Positions 31,055-39,647 of a stretch of DNA of 53,945 bases are shown here, in pieces. The stretch lies in the NCBI GenBank assembly GCA_013368795.1, contig JABFXX010000511.1:1-53945 (forward strand). The letters are read 5' to 3'. Positions within the stretch are counted from its first letter, which is position 1; each line of letters opens with the position of its first letter. The notes below the pieces were generated by a model. It was not told the origin of the DNA. It ran no database searches and saw only the letters and a list, made by a program, of their open reading frames with translations. The stretch comes from Kofleriaceae bacterium. Lineage in GTDB: Bacteria > Myxococcota_A > Polyangia > Haliangiales > Haliangiaceae. A program made the position numbers and the translations under genes.

Positions 31055-33340
31055 ATGTCTTCGCGTGCTCGCGAACGCCGCGCGATCAGAGTTCGCGGCG
31101 TGGTGCAGGGCGTCGGCTTCAGGCCGGCGATGTATCGACTCGCGGATTCGTTCGGCCTCGGCGGCTTCGTGCGCAACGATCGCGAGGGCGTGTGGATCGA
31201 GGTCGAGGGCAGGGCGACCGATGTCGATCGCTTCGTCGCACAGCTGTCGTCGGCGGCGCCCGATGCTTCGCGCATCGACACCGTCGAGACGGCGACGATC
31301 GCGGCGCGCGGCGAACCGAAGTTCCGCATCGTCGAGAGCGCGGCCGTCGACGGCGAACGCGCGGCCGCCGGGATCCCCGCCGACCTCGCACCGTGCGCGG
31401 ACTGTCTGCGCGAGCTCGAGGATCCGGCGAATCGCCGCTATCGCTATCCGTTCATCAACTGCACCGCGTGCGGGCCTCGCTTCACGATCGTGCGCGACGT
31501 CCCGTACGACCGCGCGAAGACGACGATGACGCCGTTCGAGATGTGCGACGCCTGCCGGCGCGAGTACGAAGAGCCTGCCGACCGTCGGTTCCACGCCGAG
31601 CCGAACGCATGTCCCGCGTGCGGGCCTCACGCCCAGCTCGTCTCGGCGAGCCGCGTGATCGCGAGGCGCGAGGAAGCCGTCGCGCTGGCGGCGCGCGCGA
31701 TCCGCGACGGCGCGATCGTCGCCGTGAAGGGCGCGGGCGGCTTCGTCCTCGCGGTCGACGCGACGAACGAGTCCGCAGTCGTGCGGCTACGCGAGCGCAA
31801 GCGCCGTCCGCACAAGCCGTTCGCGGTGATGGCGCGCTCGCTCGTGGCGCTCGACGACGTCGCGGTCATCGACGATCTCGCGCGCACGCTGCTCGTCGAC
31901 CGCGCACGTCCGATCGTGCTCGTTCCCGCGCGCCGTCCCTGCGCGCTCGCGCTGGCGGTCGCGCCCGGGCTCGGCGACGTCGGGGTGTATCTGCCGCCGA
32001 CGCCGCTCCAGCACCTCCTGCTCACGGCGGGTCCGCCGCTCCAGGTGATGACGAGCGGCAACCTCGCCGAGGAGCCGATCGCGAGGACCAACGGCGAGGC
32101 GCTCGACAAGCTCGCGTCGGTGGCAGACGTCGTGCTGCTTCACGACCGCGAGATCCACGCGCGCAGCGACGACTCGGTCGTGCGCGTCACGTCGCGGCGA
32201 GCGATCCCGATGCGGCGCGCGAGGGGCTTCGTCCCCGAGGCGATCCGCTTGCCGGTCGCTGGACCGCCGCTGCTCGCGGTCGGCGGTCACGAGCGCAACA
32301 CCGTGTGCCTGGTCCGCGACGGCCAGGCAGTGCTGTCCCAGCACGTCGGCGATCTCGATCACATCGACTCGGAGCGCTTCTTCAGCGAGGTGATCGATCA
32401 CCTGCACGAGCTCGTCGGTGCCCAGCCCGTCGCCGTCGCGCACGACCTGCATCCCGACTATCGCTCGACGCGGTGGGCGCTGCGGTGGGCGCAGAACACG
32501 AAGCTGCCGCGGCTCGAGATCCAGCACCATCACGCGCACGTCGCCGCGTGCCTCGCCGAGCACGGCCGTACCGATCGCGTCGCCGGCATCGCGTTCGACG
32601 GCACCGGGCTCGGCGACGACGGCTCGCTGTGGGGCGGCGAGATCCTCGCGGCCGACCTCGGTAGCGCGCGCCGCCTCGGTCACCTCCGCGCGCTCGCATT
32701 GCCCGGCGGCGAGGCCGCGATCCGCGAGCCCTGGCGCGTTGCCGCCGCCGCGCTGCTCGACGCCGGCGAGTCGCTCGACGTCCTGTCGTGGGTCCCGTCG
32801 CGCGAGCTCTCGCGGGTCTCCGCGCTGCTCTCGACCGACCTGCCCGTGCGCGCGACGGGCGCGGGACGCTGGTTCGACGCGGTCGCCGCGCTGCTCGGGA
32901 TCGCGGCCGAGATCAGCTACGACGCCCAGGCCGCCGCGCAGCTCGAGGCGATCGCCGCGCCCGGCGATGCCGAGCCGCTGGAGCTGCGGATCGCAGCCGG
33001 CGAGATGTTCGAGATCGATCTGCGCCCCGCGATCCGCGAGATCGCGCACGAGCTGCGCCGCGGCACGACCGCACCCGTGCTCGCCGCGAGATTTCACGCG
33101 ACGCTCGTGCTCGCGATCCGCGAGTCGTGTCATCGCACCCGCGAGCGCACGGTTGTCCTCACCGGAGGCTGCTTCCAGAACCGCCGGCTCGTCGAGGACG
33201 CGACGCGCGTGCTCGAGACCGACGGGTTCGAAGTGCTGACGCACGAGCGCGTGCCACCCAATGACGGCGGGCTCGCGCTCGGGCAGGCCGCGATCGCTTC
33301 GTTCCAGCTCGCGACGAGGAGGACCACCGCATGTGCCTAG
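31055..33340 (+). CDS. hypF: Carbamoyltransferase HypF
   Basis: This 761-residue protein shows all HypF parts in order. The acylphosphatase domain (RVRGVVQGVGFRPAMYRLA) is first. Two zinc fingers (CADC with CTACGPRF, and CDAC with CPACGPHA) follow. Then come the YrdC-like domain (AVKGAGGFVLAVDATNE) and the Kae1-like domain with QHHHAHVAACLAEH and the late TGGCFQNRRL. It makes the carbamoyl group from carbamoyl phosphate and ATP and transfers it to HypE as the source of cyanide. The ATG at 31055 precedes the acylphosphatase closely. Its end overlaps hypC by ten bases. Confidence 0.96.
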   Translation: MSSRARERRAIRVRGVVQGVGFRPAMYRLADSFGLGGFVRNDREGVWIEVEGRATDVDRFVAQLSSAAPDASRIDTVETATIAARGEPKFRIVESAAVDGERAAAGIPADLAPCADCLRELEDPANRRYRYPFINCTACGPRFTIVRDVPYDRAKTTMTPFEMCDACRREYEEPADRRFHAEPNACPACGPHAQLVSASRVIARREEAVALAARAIRDGAIVAVKGAGGFVLAVDATNESAVVRLRERKRRPHKPFAVMARSLVALDDVAVIDDLARTLLVDRARPIVLVPARRPCALALAVAPGLGDVGVYLPPTPLQHLLLTAGPPLQVMTSGNLAEEPIARTNGEALDKLASVADVVLLHDREIHARSDDSVVRVTSRRAIPMRRARGFVPEAIRLPVAGPPLLAVGGHERNTVCLVRDGQAVLSQHVGDLDHIDSERFFSEVIDHLHELVGAQPVAVAHDLHPDYRSTRWALRWAQNTKLPRLEIQHHHAHVAACLAEHGRTDRVAGIAFDGTGLGDDGSLWGGEILAADLGSARRLGHLRALALPGGEAAIREPWRVAAAALLDAGESLDVLSWVPSRELSRVSALLSTDLPVRATGAGRWFDAVAALLGIAAEISYDAQAAAQLEAIAAPGDAEPLELRIAAGEMFEIDLRPAIREIAHELRRGTTAPVLAARFHATLVLAIRESCHRTRERTVVLTGGCFQNRRLVEDATRVLETDGFEVLTHERVPPNDGGLALGQAAIASFQLATRRTTACA

Positions 33341-33570
33341 CGATTCCCGGCGAGATTGTCTCGATTCACGAGCGCGACGGGCTGCGGTTCGCCCGCGTCC
33401 TGTTCGGCGGCGTCACCCGCGAGGTGTGTCTCGAGTACCAGCCAACGTCGGCCGTCGGTGACTTCGTGCTCGTTCACGTCGGGTTCGCGATCTCGATCGT
33501 CGATCGCGACGAAGCCGCGCGCACGCTCGAGCTGTTGCGCGAGCTTGCCGAAGCCTCGGAGGGCGCATGA
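33331..33570 (+). CDS. hypC: Hydrogenase assembly chaperone HypC
   Basis: This 79-residue protein begins [10 protein letters not shown], with the essential Cys2 that carries the Fe(CN)2CO unit, and has [17 protein letters not shown], the OB-fold end typical of HypC/HupF. It forms a complex with HypD and then presents the iron centre to the large-subunit precursor. It overlaps the hypF 3' end by ten bases and hypD by four (ATGA). Confidence 0.97.
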   Translation: MCLAIPGEIVSIHERDGLRFARVLFGGVTREVCLEYQPTSAVGDFVLVHVGFAISIVDRDEAARTLELLRELAEASEGA

Positions 33571-34655
33571 AGTACGTCGACGAATATCGCGATGCCGACG
33601 TCGTCGCCTCGCTCGCCGACGCGATCCGCCGCGCGGCGACGAAGCCGCACGTGATCATGGAGGTGTGCGGCGGCCAGACGCACTCGATCCTGCGCTACGG
33701 CCTCGACCGCATGCTGCCCGAGCACGTCGAGCTCGTGCACGGCCCTGGTTGCCCGGTCTGCGTCACCGCGCTCGAGACGATCGATCGCGCGCACGCGATC
33801 GCGAAGCGCCCCGACGTCATCTTCACGTCATTCGGCGACATGCTCCGCGTGCCGGGTTCGACCGGAGACCTGCTCGCGCTGCGCGCCCGCGGCGCCGACG
33901 TGCGCGTCGTCTACTCGCCGCTCGACGCGGTCACGCTCGCGCGCATGAATCCCAAGCGCCGCGTCGTGTTCTTCGGCATCGGCTTCGAGACGACGGCACC
34001 GGCGAACGCGATGGCGCTGATCGCGGCGAAGCGCGGCGGCGTCGCGAACTTCTCGATGCTCGCCTCGCACGTGCTCGTGCCGCCGTCGATCGCGAGCATC
34101 CTGCAGGCGCGCGATAACCGCGTGCAGGCGTTCCTCGGCCCGGGGCACGTGTGTGCGGTCGTCGGGTTCCGCGCCTACGAGGCGCTCGCGGCCCACTATC
34201 GCGTGCCGATCGTGATCACCGGGTTCGAGCCCGTCGATCTGATGCGCGGCGTGCTGTCGGCGGTGCTCCAGCTCGAACGCGGCGAGCACGCCGTCGAGAA
34301 CGCATACGCGCGCAGCGTGCCTCGCGAGGGCAATCCCGGCGCCCGCGCCGCGCTCGCCGAGGTGTTCGACGTCGTCGATCGCAACTGGCGCGGCATCGGC
34401 GCGATCCCGAAGTCCGGATATCGCATCTCCGATCGCTATCGCGCGCACGATGCCGATCACATCTTCGATGTCGGCGCGATCACGACGCGCGAGCCCGATG
34501 CCTGTATCAGCGGGCTCGTCCTGCGCGGCGTGAAGAAGCCGTCGGAGTGCGACGCGTTCGGCCGCGCGTGCACGCCGGCATCACCACTCGGCGCGACGAT
34601 GGTGTCCGCCGAGGGCGCGTGCGCGGCCTACTTCCAGCACAGGAGGCCCGCATGA
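33567..34655 (+). CDS. hypD: Hydrogenase formation protein HypD
   Basis: This 362-residue protein has the conserved [32 protein letters not shown], the glycine-rich [15 protein letters not shown], and C-terminal Cys residues for the [4Fe-4S] cluster ([32 protein letters not shown]). HypD holds the iron while cyanide and CO ligands are attached, in complex with HypC and HypE. Length and Cys pattern fit the family. It overlaps hypC and the SIS gene by four bases each. Confidence 0.97.
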   Translation: MKYVDEYRDADVVASLADAIRRAATKPHVIMEVCGGQTHSILRYGLDRMLPEHVELVHGPGCPVCVTALETIDRAHAIAKRPDVIFTSFGDMLRVPGSTGDLLALRARGADVRVVYSPLDAVTLARMNPKRRVVFFGIGFETTAPANAMALIAAKRGGVANFSMLASHVLVPPSIASILQARDNRVQAFLGPGHVCAVVGFRAYEALAAHYRVPIVITGFEPVDLMRGVLSAVLQLERGEHAVENAYARSVPREGNPGARAALAEVFDVVDRNWRGIGAIPKSGYRISDRYRAHDADHIFDVGAITTREPDACISGLVLRGVKKPSECDAFGRACTPASPLGATMVSAEGACAAYFQHRRPA

Positions 34656-35233
34656 AGGACTCGATCATTCGCAAGGCACGCGAGAGCGCAGATCTCGTGA
34701 CCAGCTTCGTCACCGAGCACGCCGGCCGGATCGAGCATGCAGCGCGCTCGCTTGGCGAGCGGCTCGCAGGCGGCGGCCGGCTGTTCGTGATGGGCAACGG
34801 CGGCTCGGCGTGCGACGCGCTCCACGTCGCCGTCGAGTTCCAGCACCCGATCATCGAGAAGCGCCGCGCGTTTGCGGCGAGCGCGCTCCCCGCCGACGTC
34901 GCGCTGCTCACCGCGATCGGCAACGATGGCGACTTCGCGCAGGTGTTCGCCGCCCAGCTCGAGCTCGTCGCGCGCCCGACCGACGCCGTGCTCGGCATCT
35001 CGACCTCGGGCACCTCGGCGAGCGTCGTCCGCGCGATGCGCCACGCGCGAGGACTCGGCACCTGCACGATCGGCTTTCTCGGCCGCGACGGCGGGCCTCT
35101 CGCCGATCTCTGCGAGCACGCGTTCGTCGTGCCGAGCTGGTCGATCCACCGGATCCAGGAGGTCCACACGGTGCTGCTGCACCTGCTCTGGGACCAGGTC
35201 CACGTCGCCCTCGGAGAGCCAGATGTCCTTTGA
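34652..35233 (+). CDS. SIS-domain (GmhA-like) protein within the hyp operon
   Basis: This 193-residue protein has the SIS fold with [19 protein letters not shown], the family phosphosugar-binding loop, then [19 protein letters not shown] and a C-terminal helix ([17 protein letters not shown]) as in sedoheptulose-7-phosphate isomerase GmhA. Such proteins recur between hypD and hypE in some hydrogenase clusters, as I recall, but no role in maturation is proven. Overlaps with hypD (4 bases) and hypE (11 bases) show that it is expressed as part of the Hyp machinery rather than for heptose synthesis. Confidence 0.85.
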   Translation: MKDSIIRKARESADLVTSFVTEHAGRIEHAARSLGERLAGGGRLFVMGNGGSACDALHVAVEFQHPIIEKRRAFAASALPADVALLTAIGNDGDFAQVFAAQLELVARPTDAVLGISTSGTSASVVRAMRHARGLGTCTIGFLGRDGGPLADLCEHAFVVPSWSIHRIQEVHTVLLHLLWDQVHVALGEPDVL

Positions 35234-36260
35234 GTGCCCTGTTCCGATCACCTCGACCGATCGCGTGCTGATCGGTCATGGCAGCGGCGGCAAGCTCACG
35301 GCGGAGCTCGTCGAGCGCATGATCGTGCCGGCGTTCACGAACCCCGCGCTCGACGCCCTCGACGATCAGGCGATTCTCGAGGTCGGCGGCGGCAGGCTCG
35401 CGTTCACGACGGACTCGTACGTCGTCAGCCCGATCTTCTTCCCCGGCGGCGACATCGGCGAGCTCGCGGTCAACGGCACGATCAACGACCTCGCGGTCGG
35501 CGGCGCGCGCCCGCTCGCGCTGTCGCTCGCGTTCATCCTCGAGGAGGGAATGCCGCTCGCCGATCTTCGGCGCATCGTCGAGTCGGCGCGTCGCGCTGCC
35601 GACCGCGCAGGCGTCTCGATCGTCACCGGTGATACGAAGGTCGTCGGTCGTGGCAGCGGCGATCAGGTGTTCATCAACACCTCGGGCATCGGCATCGTGC
35701 CCGCCGGTGTCACGCTCGGCTCGGCACAGGTGCGCGCCGGCGATGCGATCCTCCTGTCCGGACCGATCGGAGATCACGGCGTCGCGATCATGGCGCATCG
35801 CGCGGGGCTCGACCTCGGCGGCGACGTGGCGAGCGATACCGCACCACTGCACGATCTCGCTGCTGCACTCCTGCGTGCGTGTCCCGACATCCATGCCATG
35901 CGTGATCCGACGCGTGGCGGAGTAGCCGCGACGCTCGTCGAGATCGCGACGCGTCGATCGCTCGGCATCGAGGTCGATGAAGCGCAGATTCCCGTGCGGG
36001 AGGTCGTTCGCGGCGCCTGCGAGCTGCTCGGGCTCGATCCTCTGCTTGTCGCGAACGAAGGCAAGCTCGTCGCGTTTGTTCCCGAGGCGAGCGCTGAGCG
36101 TGCGCTCGAAGCACTGCGCGCGCATCCGCTCGGCAGGCATGCGGCTCGCATCGGGTTCGTCACGGGAGAGCACCCGTCGGTGGTCGAGCTTCGTACGCCG
36201 GTTCGCGGGCGACGGATCCTGGACCTTCCGTACGCAGAACCGCTTCCGCGCATTTGCTGA
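35223..36260 (+). CDS. hypE: Hydrogenase expression/formation protein HypE
   Basis: This 345-residue protein has the PurM-like ATPase parts: LIGHGSGGKLTAELVERM, then LAFTTDSYVVSPIFFPGGDIGELAVNGTINDLAVGGA, VTGDTKVV and MRDPTRGGVA. It ends in the required PRIC. The final Cys receives the carbamoyl group from HypF, which is dehydrated to thiocyanate and passed on as cyanide. All key features are intact. It overlaps the SIS gene by 11 bases and precedes hhyS by ten. Confidence 0.97.
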   Translation: MSFECPVPITSTDRVLIGHGSGGKLTAELVERMIVPAFTNPALDALDDQAILEVGGGRLAFTTDSYVVSPIFFPGGDIGELAVNGTINDLAVGGARPLALSLAFILEEGMPLADLRRIVESARRAADRAGVSIVTGDTKVVGRGSGDQVFINTSGIGIVPAGVTLGSAQVRAGDAILLSGPIGDHGVAIMAHRAGLDLGGDVASDTAPLHDLAAALLRACPDIHAMRDPTRGGVAATLVEIATRRSLGIEVDEAQIPVREVVRGACELLGLDPLLVANEGKLVAFVPEASAERALEALRAHPLGRHAARIGFVTGEHPSVVELRTPVRGRRILDLPYAEPLPRIC

Positions 36261-36270
36261 AAGGCGACCC

Positions 36271-37335
36271 ATGCCAGAGCCCACTCCGATCGATGAAGTC
36301 CACATCCTCTGGATCTCCGAGGGCATGAGCTGCGACGGAGACACGGTGTCGCTGACCGCGGCCTCGCAGCCGAGCCTCGAGGACGTCATCCTCGGTCTGA
36401 TCCCGGGTTTGCCGAAGGTGAACCTCTACAACAAGGTGCTCGCCTACGAGACCGGCGAGGAGTACCTGAAGCCATTCCGCAAGGCCGCGCGCGGCGAGCT
36501 CGCGCCGTTCGTGCTCGTGATCGAGGGCTCGATCCCGAACGAGCGGATCAACGGCGAGGGCTACTGGACGTCGCTCGGTAACGACGAGCGCGGGCAGCCG
36601 ATCACGCTCAACGACTGGATCGACATGCTCGCGCCGAAGGCGTTCGCGGTCGTCGCCGCCGGCACGTGTGCCGCGTACGGCGGCATCCACGCGATGGCCG
36701 GCAACCCGACCGGCTCGATGGGGCTCGCCGATTACCTCGGCTGGGACTTCCGCTCGACGGCGGGCCTCCCGATCGTCAACGTGCCCGGCTGTCCGATCCA
36801 GCCCGACAACTTCATGGAGACGCTCACCTGGCTGCTGCAGCAGGCCGCCGGCAAGGCGCCGCTGATCCCGCTCGACGAGAAGCTCCGCCCGACGTGGCTG
36901 TTCGGCAAGACGGTGCACGAGGGCTGCGATCGCGCCGGCTACTACGAGCAGGGCGACTTCGCCGTCGACTACAACTCGCCGCGCTGTCAGGTGAAGGTCG
37001 GGTGCTGGGGACCGGTCGTCAACTGCAACGTCCCCAAGCGCGGCTGGATGCACGGCATCGGCGGCTGCCCGAACGTCGGCGGCATCTGCATCGGCTGCAC
37101 GATGCCGGGCTTCCCCGACAAGTTCATGCCGTTCATGGATCAGCCGCCGGGCGCGGCGTTCTCGTCGAAGCTCGTCACGACGTACGGCCGCGTCGTCCGC
37201 GCGCTGCGCGGCATCACGAACCACACGATGGACGAAGAGCCGAAGTGGCATCACAACGGGCCGGCGCTGACGACCGGCTACGACCCTCACTACTCGCCGG
37301 GTAACGGACACCGCCGCAAGGAGCTCACTCGATGA
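36271..37335 (+). CDS. hhyS: Group 1h [NiFe]-hydrogenase small subunit
   Basis: This 354-residue iron-sulfur subunit starts near VHILWISEGMSCDGDTVSLTAAS. The proximal-cluster motif is C21-D-G-D24 rather than the usual CxxC; an aspartate ligand is a known mark of the oxygen-insensitive actinobacterial-type enzymes. Further phrases include VAAGTCAAYGGIHAMAGNPTG, NVPGCPIQPDNFMETLTW, HEGCDRAGYYEQGDF, VGCWGPVVNCNVPKRGW and GGICIGCTMPGFPDKFMP. There is no Tat signal, so the enzyme is cytoplasmic. It overlaps hhyL by four bases. The whole chain fits group 1h. Confidence 0.96.
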   Translation: MPEPTPIDEVHILWISEGMSCDGDTVSLTAASQPSLEDVILGLIPGLPKVNLYNKVLAYETGEEYLKPFRKAARGELAPFVLVIEGSIPNERINGEGYWTSLGNDERGQPITLNDWIDMLAPKAFAVVAAGTCAAYGGIHAMAGNPTGSMGLADYLGWDFRSTAGLPIVNVPGCPIQPDNFMETLTWLLQQAAGKAPLIPLDEKLRPTWLFGKTVHEGCDRAGYYEQGDFAVDYNSPRCQVKVGCWGPVVNCNVPKRGWMHGIGGCPNVGGICIGCTMPGFPDKFMPFMDQPPGAAFSSKLVTTYGRVVRALRGITNHTMDEEPKWHHNGPALTTGYDPHYSPGNGHRRKELTR

Positions 37336-39134
37336 CGACGACAGGTACGCCTGCACCGACAAAGCAACGCAAGCTCGTGCAGATGGCCTGGGATCCGGTC
37401 ACGCGGATCGTCGGCAACCTCGGCATCTACACGAAGATCGACTTCGACAACCGCGAGGTCGTCGAGTGCAAGAGCACGTCGTCGGTGTTCCGCGGCTACA
37501 GCGTGTTCATGCGCGGCAAGGATCCGCGCGACGCCGGCTTCATCACGAGCCGCATCTGCGGCATCTGCGGCGATAACCACACGACGTGCTCGGTCTACGC
37601 GCAGAACATGGCGTACGGCATCAAGATGCCGCCGCTCGCCGAGTGGATCTACAACCTCGGCGAAGCCGCCGAGTACATGTTCGACCACTCGATCTTCCAG
37701 GACAACCTGGTGTTCGTCGACTTCTGCGAGAAGATGGTCGCGCAGACGAACCCGTCGCTGCTCGCGAAGGCGGAGCGCTCCCCGGCGCCGGGCGCCGCCG
37801 TCCACGGCAAGCAGACGATCGCGGACATCATGCGCGCGTTCAATCCGTTCACCGGCGACTTCTATCGCGAGGCGCTGGTGATGAGTCGCCTCACGCGCGA
37901 GATGTTCTGCTTGATGGAGGGCCGGCACGTCCATCCGTCGACGCTGTATCCCGGCGGCACCGGCACGGTCGCGACGCCGCAGGTGTTCACGGACTACCTG
38001 TCGAAGCTCGTCCGCTTCCTCGACTTCGCGAAGAAGCTCGTCGTCATCAACGACGACATCTTCAACTTCTTCTACGAGGAGATGCCCGGCTACGAGAAGG
38101 TCGGCGATCGCCGGGTGCTGCTCGGCTGCTGGGGCTCGTTCCAGAATCCCGACGTCTGCGACTATCGCTACGAGTCGATGGCGGAGTGGGGCCGCGCGAT
38201 GTACGTGAGCCCGGGCATCATCGTCGACGGCAAGCTCGTGACGACGAGCCTCGTCGACATCAACGTCGGCATTCGCATCCTGCTCGGTAGCTCGTACTAC
38301 GAGGACTGGCAGAACGACGAGATGTTCGTCACGAAGGATCCGCTCGGCAACGCGATCGATCGCCGCCATCCGTGGAACCAGACGACGATCCCCAAGCCGC
38401 AGAAGCGCGACCTCGACGGCGGCAACTACAGCTGGGTGATGAGCCCTCGCTGGTTCGACAAGCGCACGGGCAATCACCTCGCGCTCGACACCGGCGGTGG
38501 CCCGCTCGCGCGCCTGTGGGCGACCGCGCTCGCGAACCTCGTCAAGACGCCGTTCGTGCGCTCGACCGGCAAGAGCGTGCTGATCCACCTGCCGAAGTCG
38601 GCGTCGCTGCCCGAGATGGATCTCGAGTGGCGCATTCCGGCCCGCGCGAACACGCTCGAGCGCGATCGGGCGCGCGCGTATTTCGTCGCGTACTCCGCGG
38701 CCATGGCGCTCTACTTCATCGACAAGGCGCTCGAGCTCGTCCACGCCGGCGACGTGAAGATCTTCGAGGAGTTCAAGGTTCCCGACGAGGCGATCGGCTG
38801 CGGCTTTCACGAGGCCGTGCGCGGGGTGCTGTCACATCACCTCGTGATCCGCGACGGCAAGATCGCGAACTACCACCCGTACCCGCCGACACCGTGGAAC
38901 GCGAGCCCTCGCGACAGCTTCGGCACGCCGGGCCCGTACGAGGACGCCGTCCAAGGCATGCCGCTGTTCGAGGAGAACAACGCCGAGAACTTCAAGGGCA
39001 TCGACATCATGCGGACGGTCCGCAGCTTCGATCCGTGCCTGCCGTGCGGCGTCCACATGTATCTCGGCAACGGCAGGGTCATCGAGCAACGACACGCGCC
39101 GATGTTCGGCGCCGGAGGTCATGATGAGAAGTAA
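37332..39134 (+). CDS. hhyL: Group 1h [NiFe]-hydrogenase large subunit
   Basis: This 600-residue catalytic subunit has the L1 motif SRICGICGDNHTTCS (Cys76, Cys79) and the L2 motif DPCLPCGVH (Cys569, Cys572). These four Cys bind the NiFe centre. After His575 a 25-residue tail remains, which the maturation protease should remove. The GDNH following the second Cys and the CLPC form of L2 are typical of group 1h (Hhy) enzymes, which oxidise H2 at atmospheric level in air. Electrons would pass via HhyS to the respiratory chain. It is coupled to hhyS by ATGA. Confidence 0.97.
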   Translation: MTTTGTPAPTKQRKLVQMAWDPVTRIVGNLGIYTKIDFDNREVVECKSTSSVFRGYSVFMRGKDPRDAGFITSRICGICGDNHTTCSVYAQNMAYGIKMPPLAEWIYNLGEAAEYMFDHSIFQDNLVFVDFCEKMVAQTNPSLLAKAERSPAPGAAVHGKQTIADIMRAFNPFTGDFYREALVMSRLTREMFCLMEGRHVHPSTLYPGGTGTVATPQVFTDYLSKLVRFLDFAKKLVVINDDIFNFFYEEMPGYEKVGDRRVLLGCWGSFQNPDVCDYRYESMAEWGRAMYVSPGIIVDGKLVTTSLVDINVGIRILLGSSYYEDWQNDEMFVTKDPLGNAIDRRHPWNQTTIPKPQKRDLDGGNYSWVMSPRWFDKRTGNHLALDTGGGPLARLWATALANLVKTPFVRSTGKSVLIHLPKSASLPEMDLEWRIPARANTLERDRARAYFVAYSAAMALYFIDKALELVHAGDVKIFEEFKVPDEAIGCGFHEAVRGVLSHHLVIRDGKIANYHPYPPTPWNASPRDSFGTPGPYEDAVQGMPLFEENNAENFKGIDIMRTVRSFDPCLPCGVHMYLGNGRVIEQRHAPMFGAGGHDEK

Positions 39135-39369
39135 GAGCACCAAGGTCATCGCGAACGTCGTCGTCGGCCCACCCGACGTCGAGCCGTCCGCGCCGAGTCA
39201 CATCCGCGGCATCTTCCAGGGCAACCAGCCTCACCCGTTGCAGCGGCCGAGAGGCCTGCGCAACGAGCACGACGGCTGGGCCGAGGCAAGCGACCGCCGC
39301 TCGACCGGGATCCGGCCCAGCGCGCACACCACGATCGATCCCCGCATGCCCAAGCTCTCGCCCGCCTGA
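39121..39369 (+). CDS. 82-aa conserved protein following hhyL
   Basis: It overlaps the hhyL 3' end by 14 bases, starting at one of two adjacent ATGs. The sequence is hydrophilic: KVIANVVVGPPDVEPSAPSHI, then RGIFQGNQPH, RRSTGIRPSAHTTIDPRMPKLSP. It has no Cys, no signal and no membrane segment. The closing phrase RSTGI...IDPRMPxLSP resembles small proteins I recall after group 1h large subunits in actinobacteria. Tight coupling suggests it binds the large subunit or the mature enzyme. No function is known. Confidence 0.75.
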   Translation: MMRSKSTKVIANVVVGPPDVEPSAPSHIRGIFQGNQPHPLQRPRGLRNEHDGWAEASDRRSTGIRPSAHTTIDPRMPKLSPA

Positions 39370-39380
39370 ACGGAGGCATC

Positions 39381-39575
39381 GTGAAGACTCTCGCCGCCCT
39401 CGCGACCACCCTCGTACCCGCGGTTGCCCTCGCGCACCCCGGGCACGGCACGACGGAGCCCCAGTCATGGGTCCACTACCTGACCGAGCCTGTCCACATC
39501 GGGTGCGTCGCCGCGATCGCCCTGGTCGCGGTCCTGCTCGAGCGCGCCCGGTCGCGGCGCCGCGCCGACTCGTAG
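39381..39575 (+). CDS. Small exported/membrane protein closing the hydrogenase operon
   Basis: This 64-residue protein starts at a GTG four bases after GGAGG. It has a signal-like start (TLAALATTLVPAVALA), then HPGHGTTEPQSWVHYLTEPVH and a membrane helix (IGCVAAIALVAVLLERA) with a basic end. The HPGHG phrase after the signal is like the start of HupE/UreJ nickel-related proteins, but the rest of that family is missing. It could be a membrane partner of the hydrogenase. It is the last gene of the rightward operon. Confidence 0.65.
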   Translation: MKTLAALATTLVPAVALAHPGHGTTEPQSWVHYLTEPVHIGCVAAIALVAVLLERARSRRRADS

Positions 39576-39647
39576 CAAATCCAAAGGTTTCGGAGCCTGC
39601 GCCGCGACGCCGCCAACAGTTCGCGCGGCCGCGGCATGCTGTAGCCG

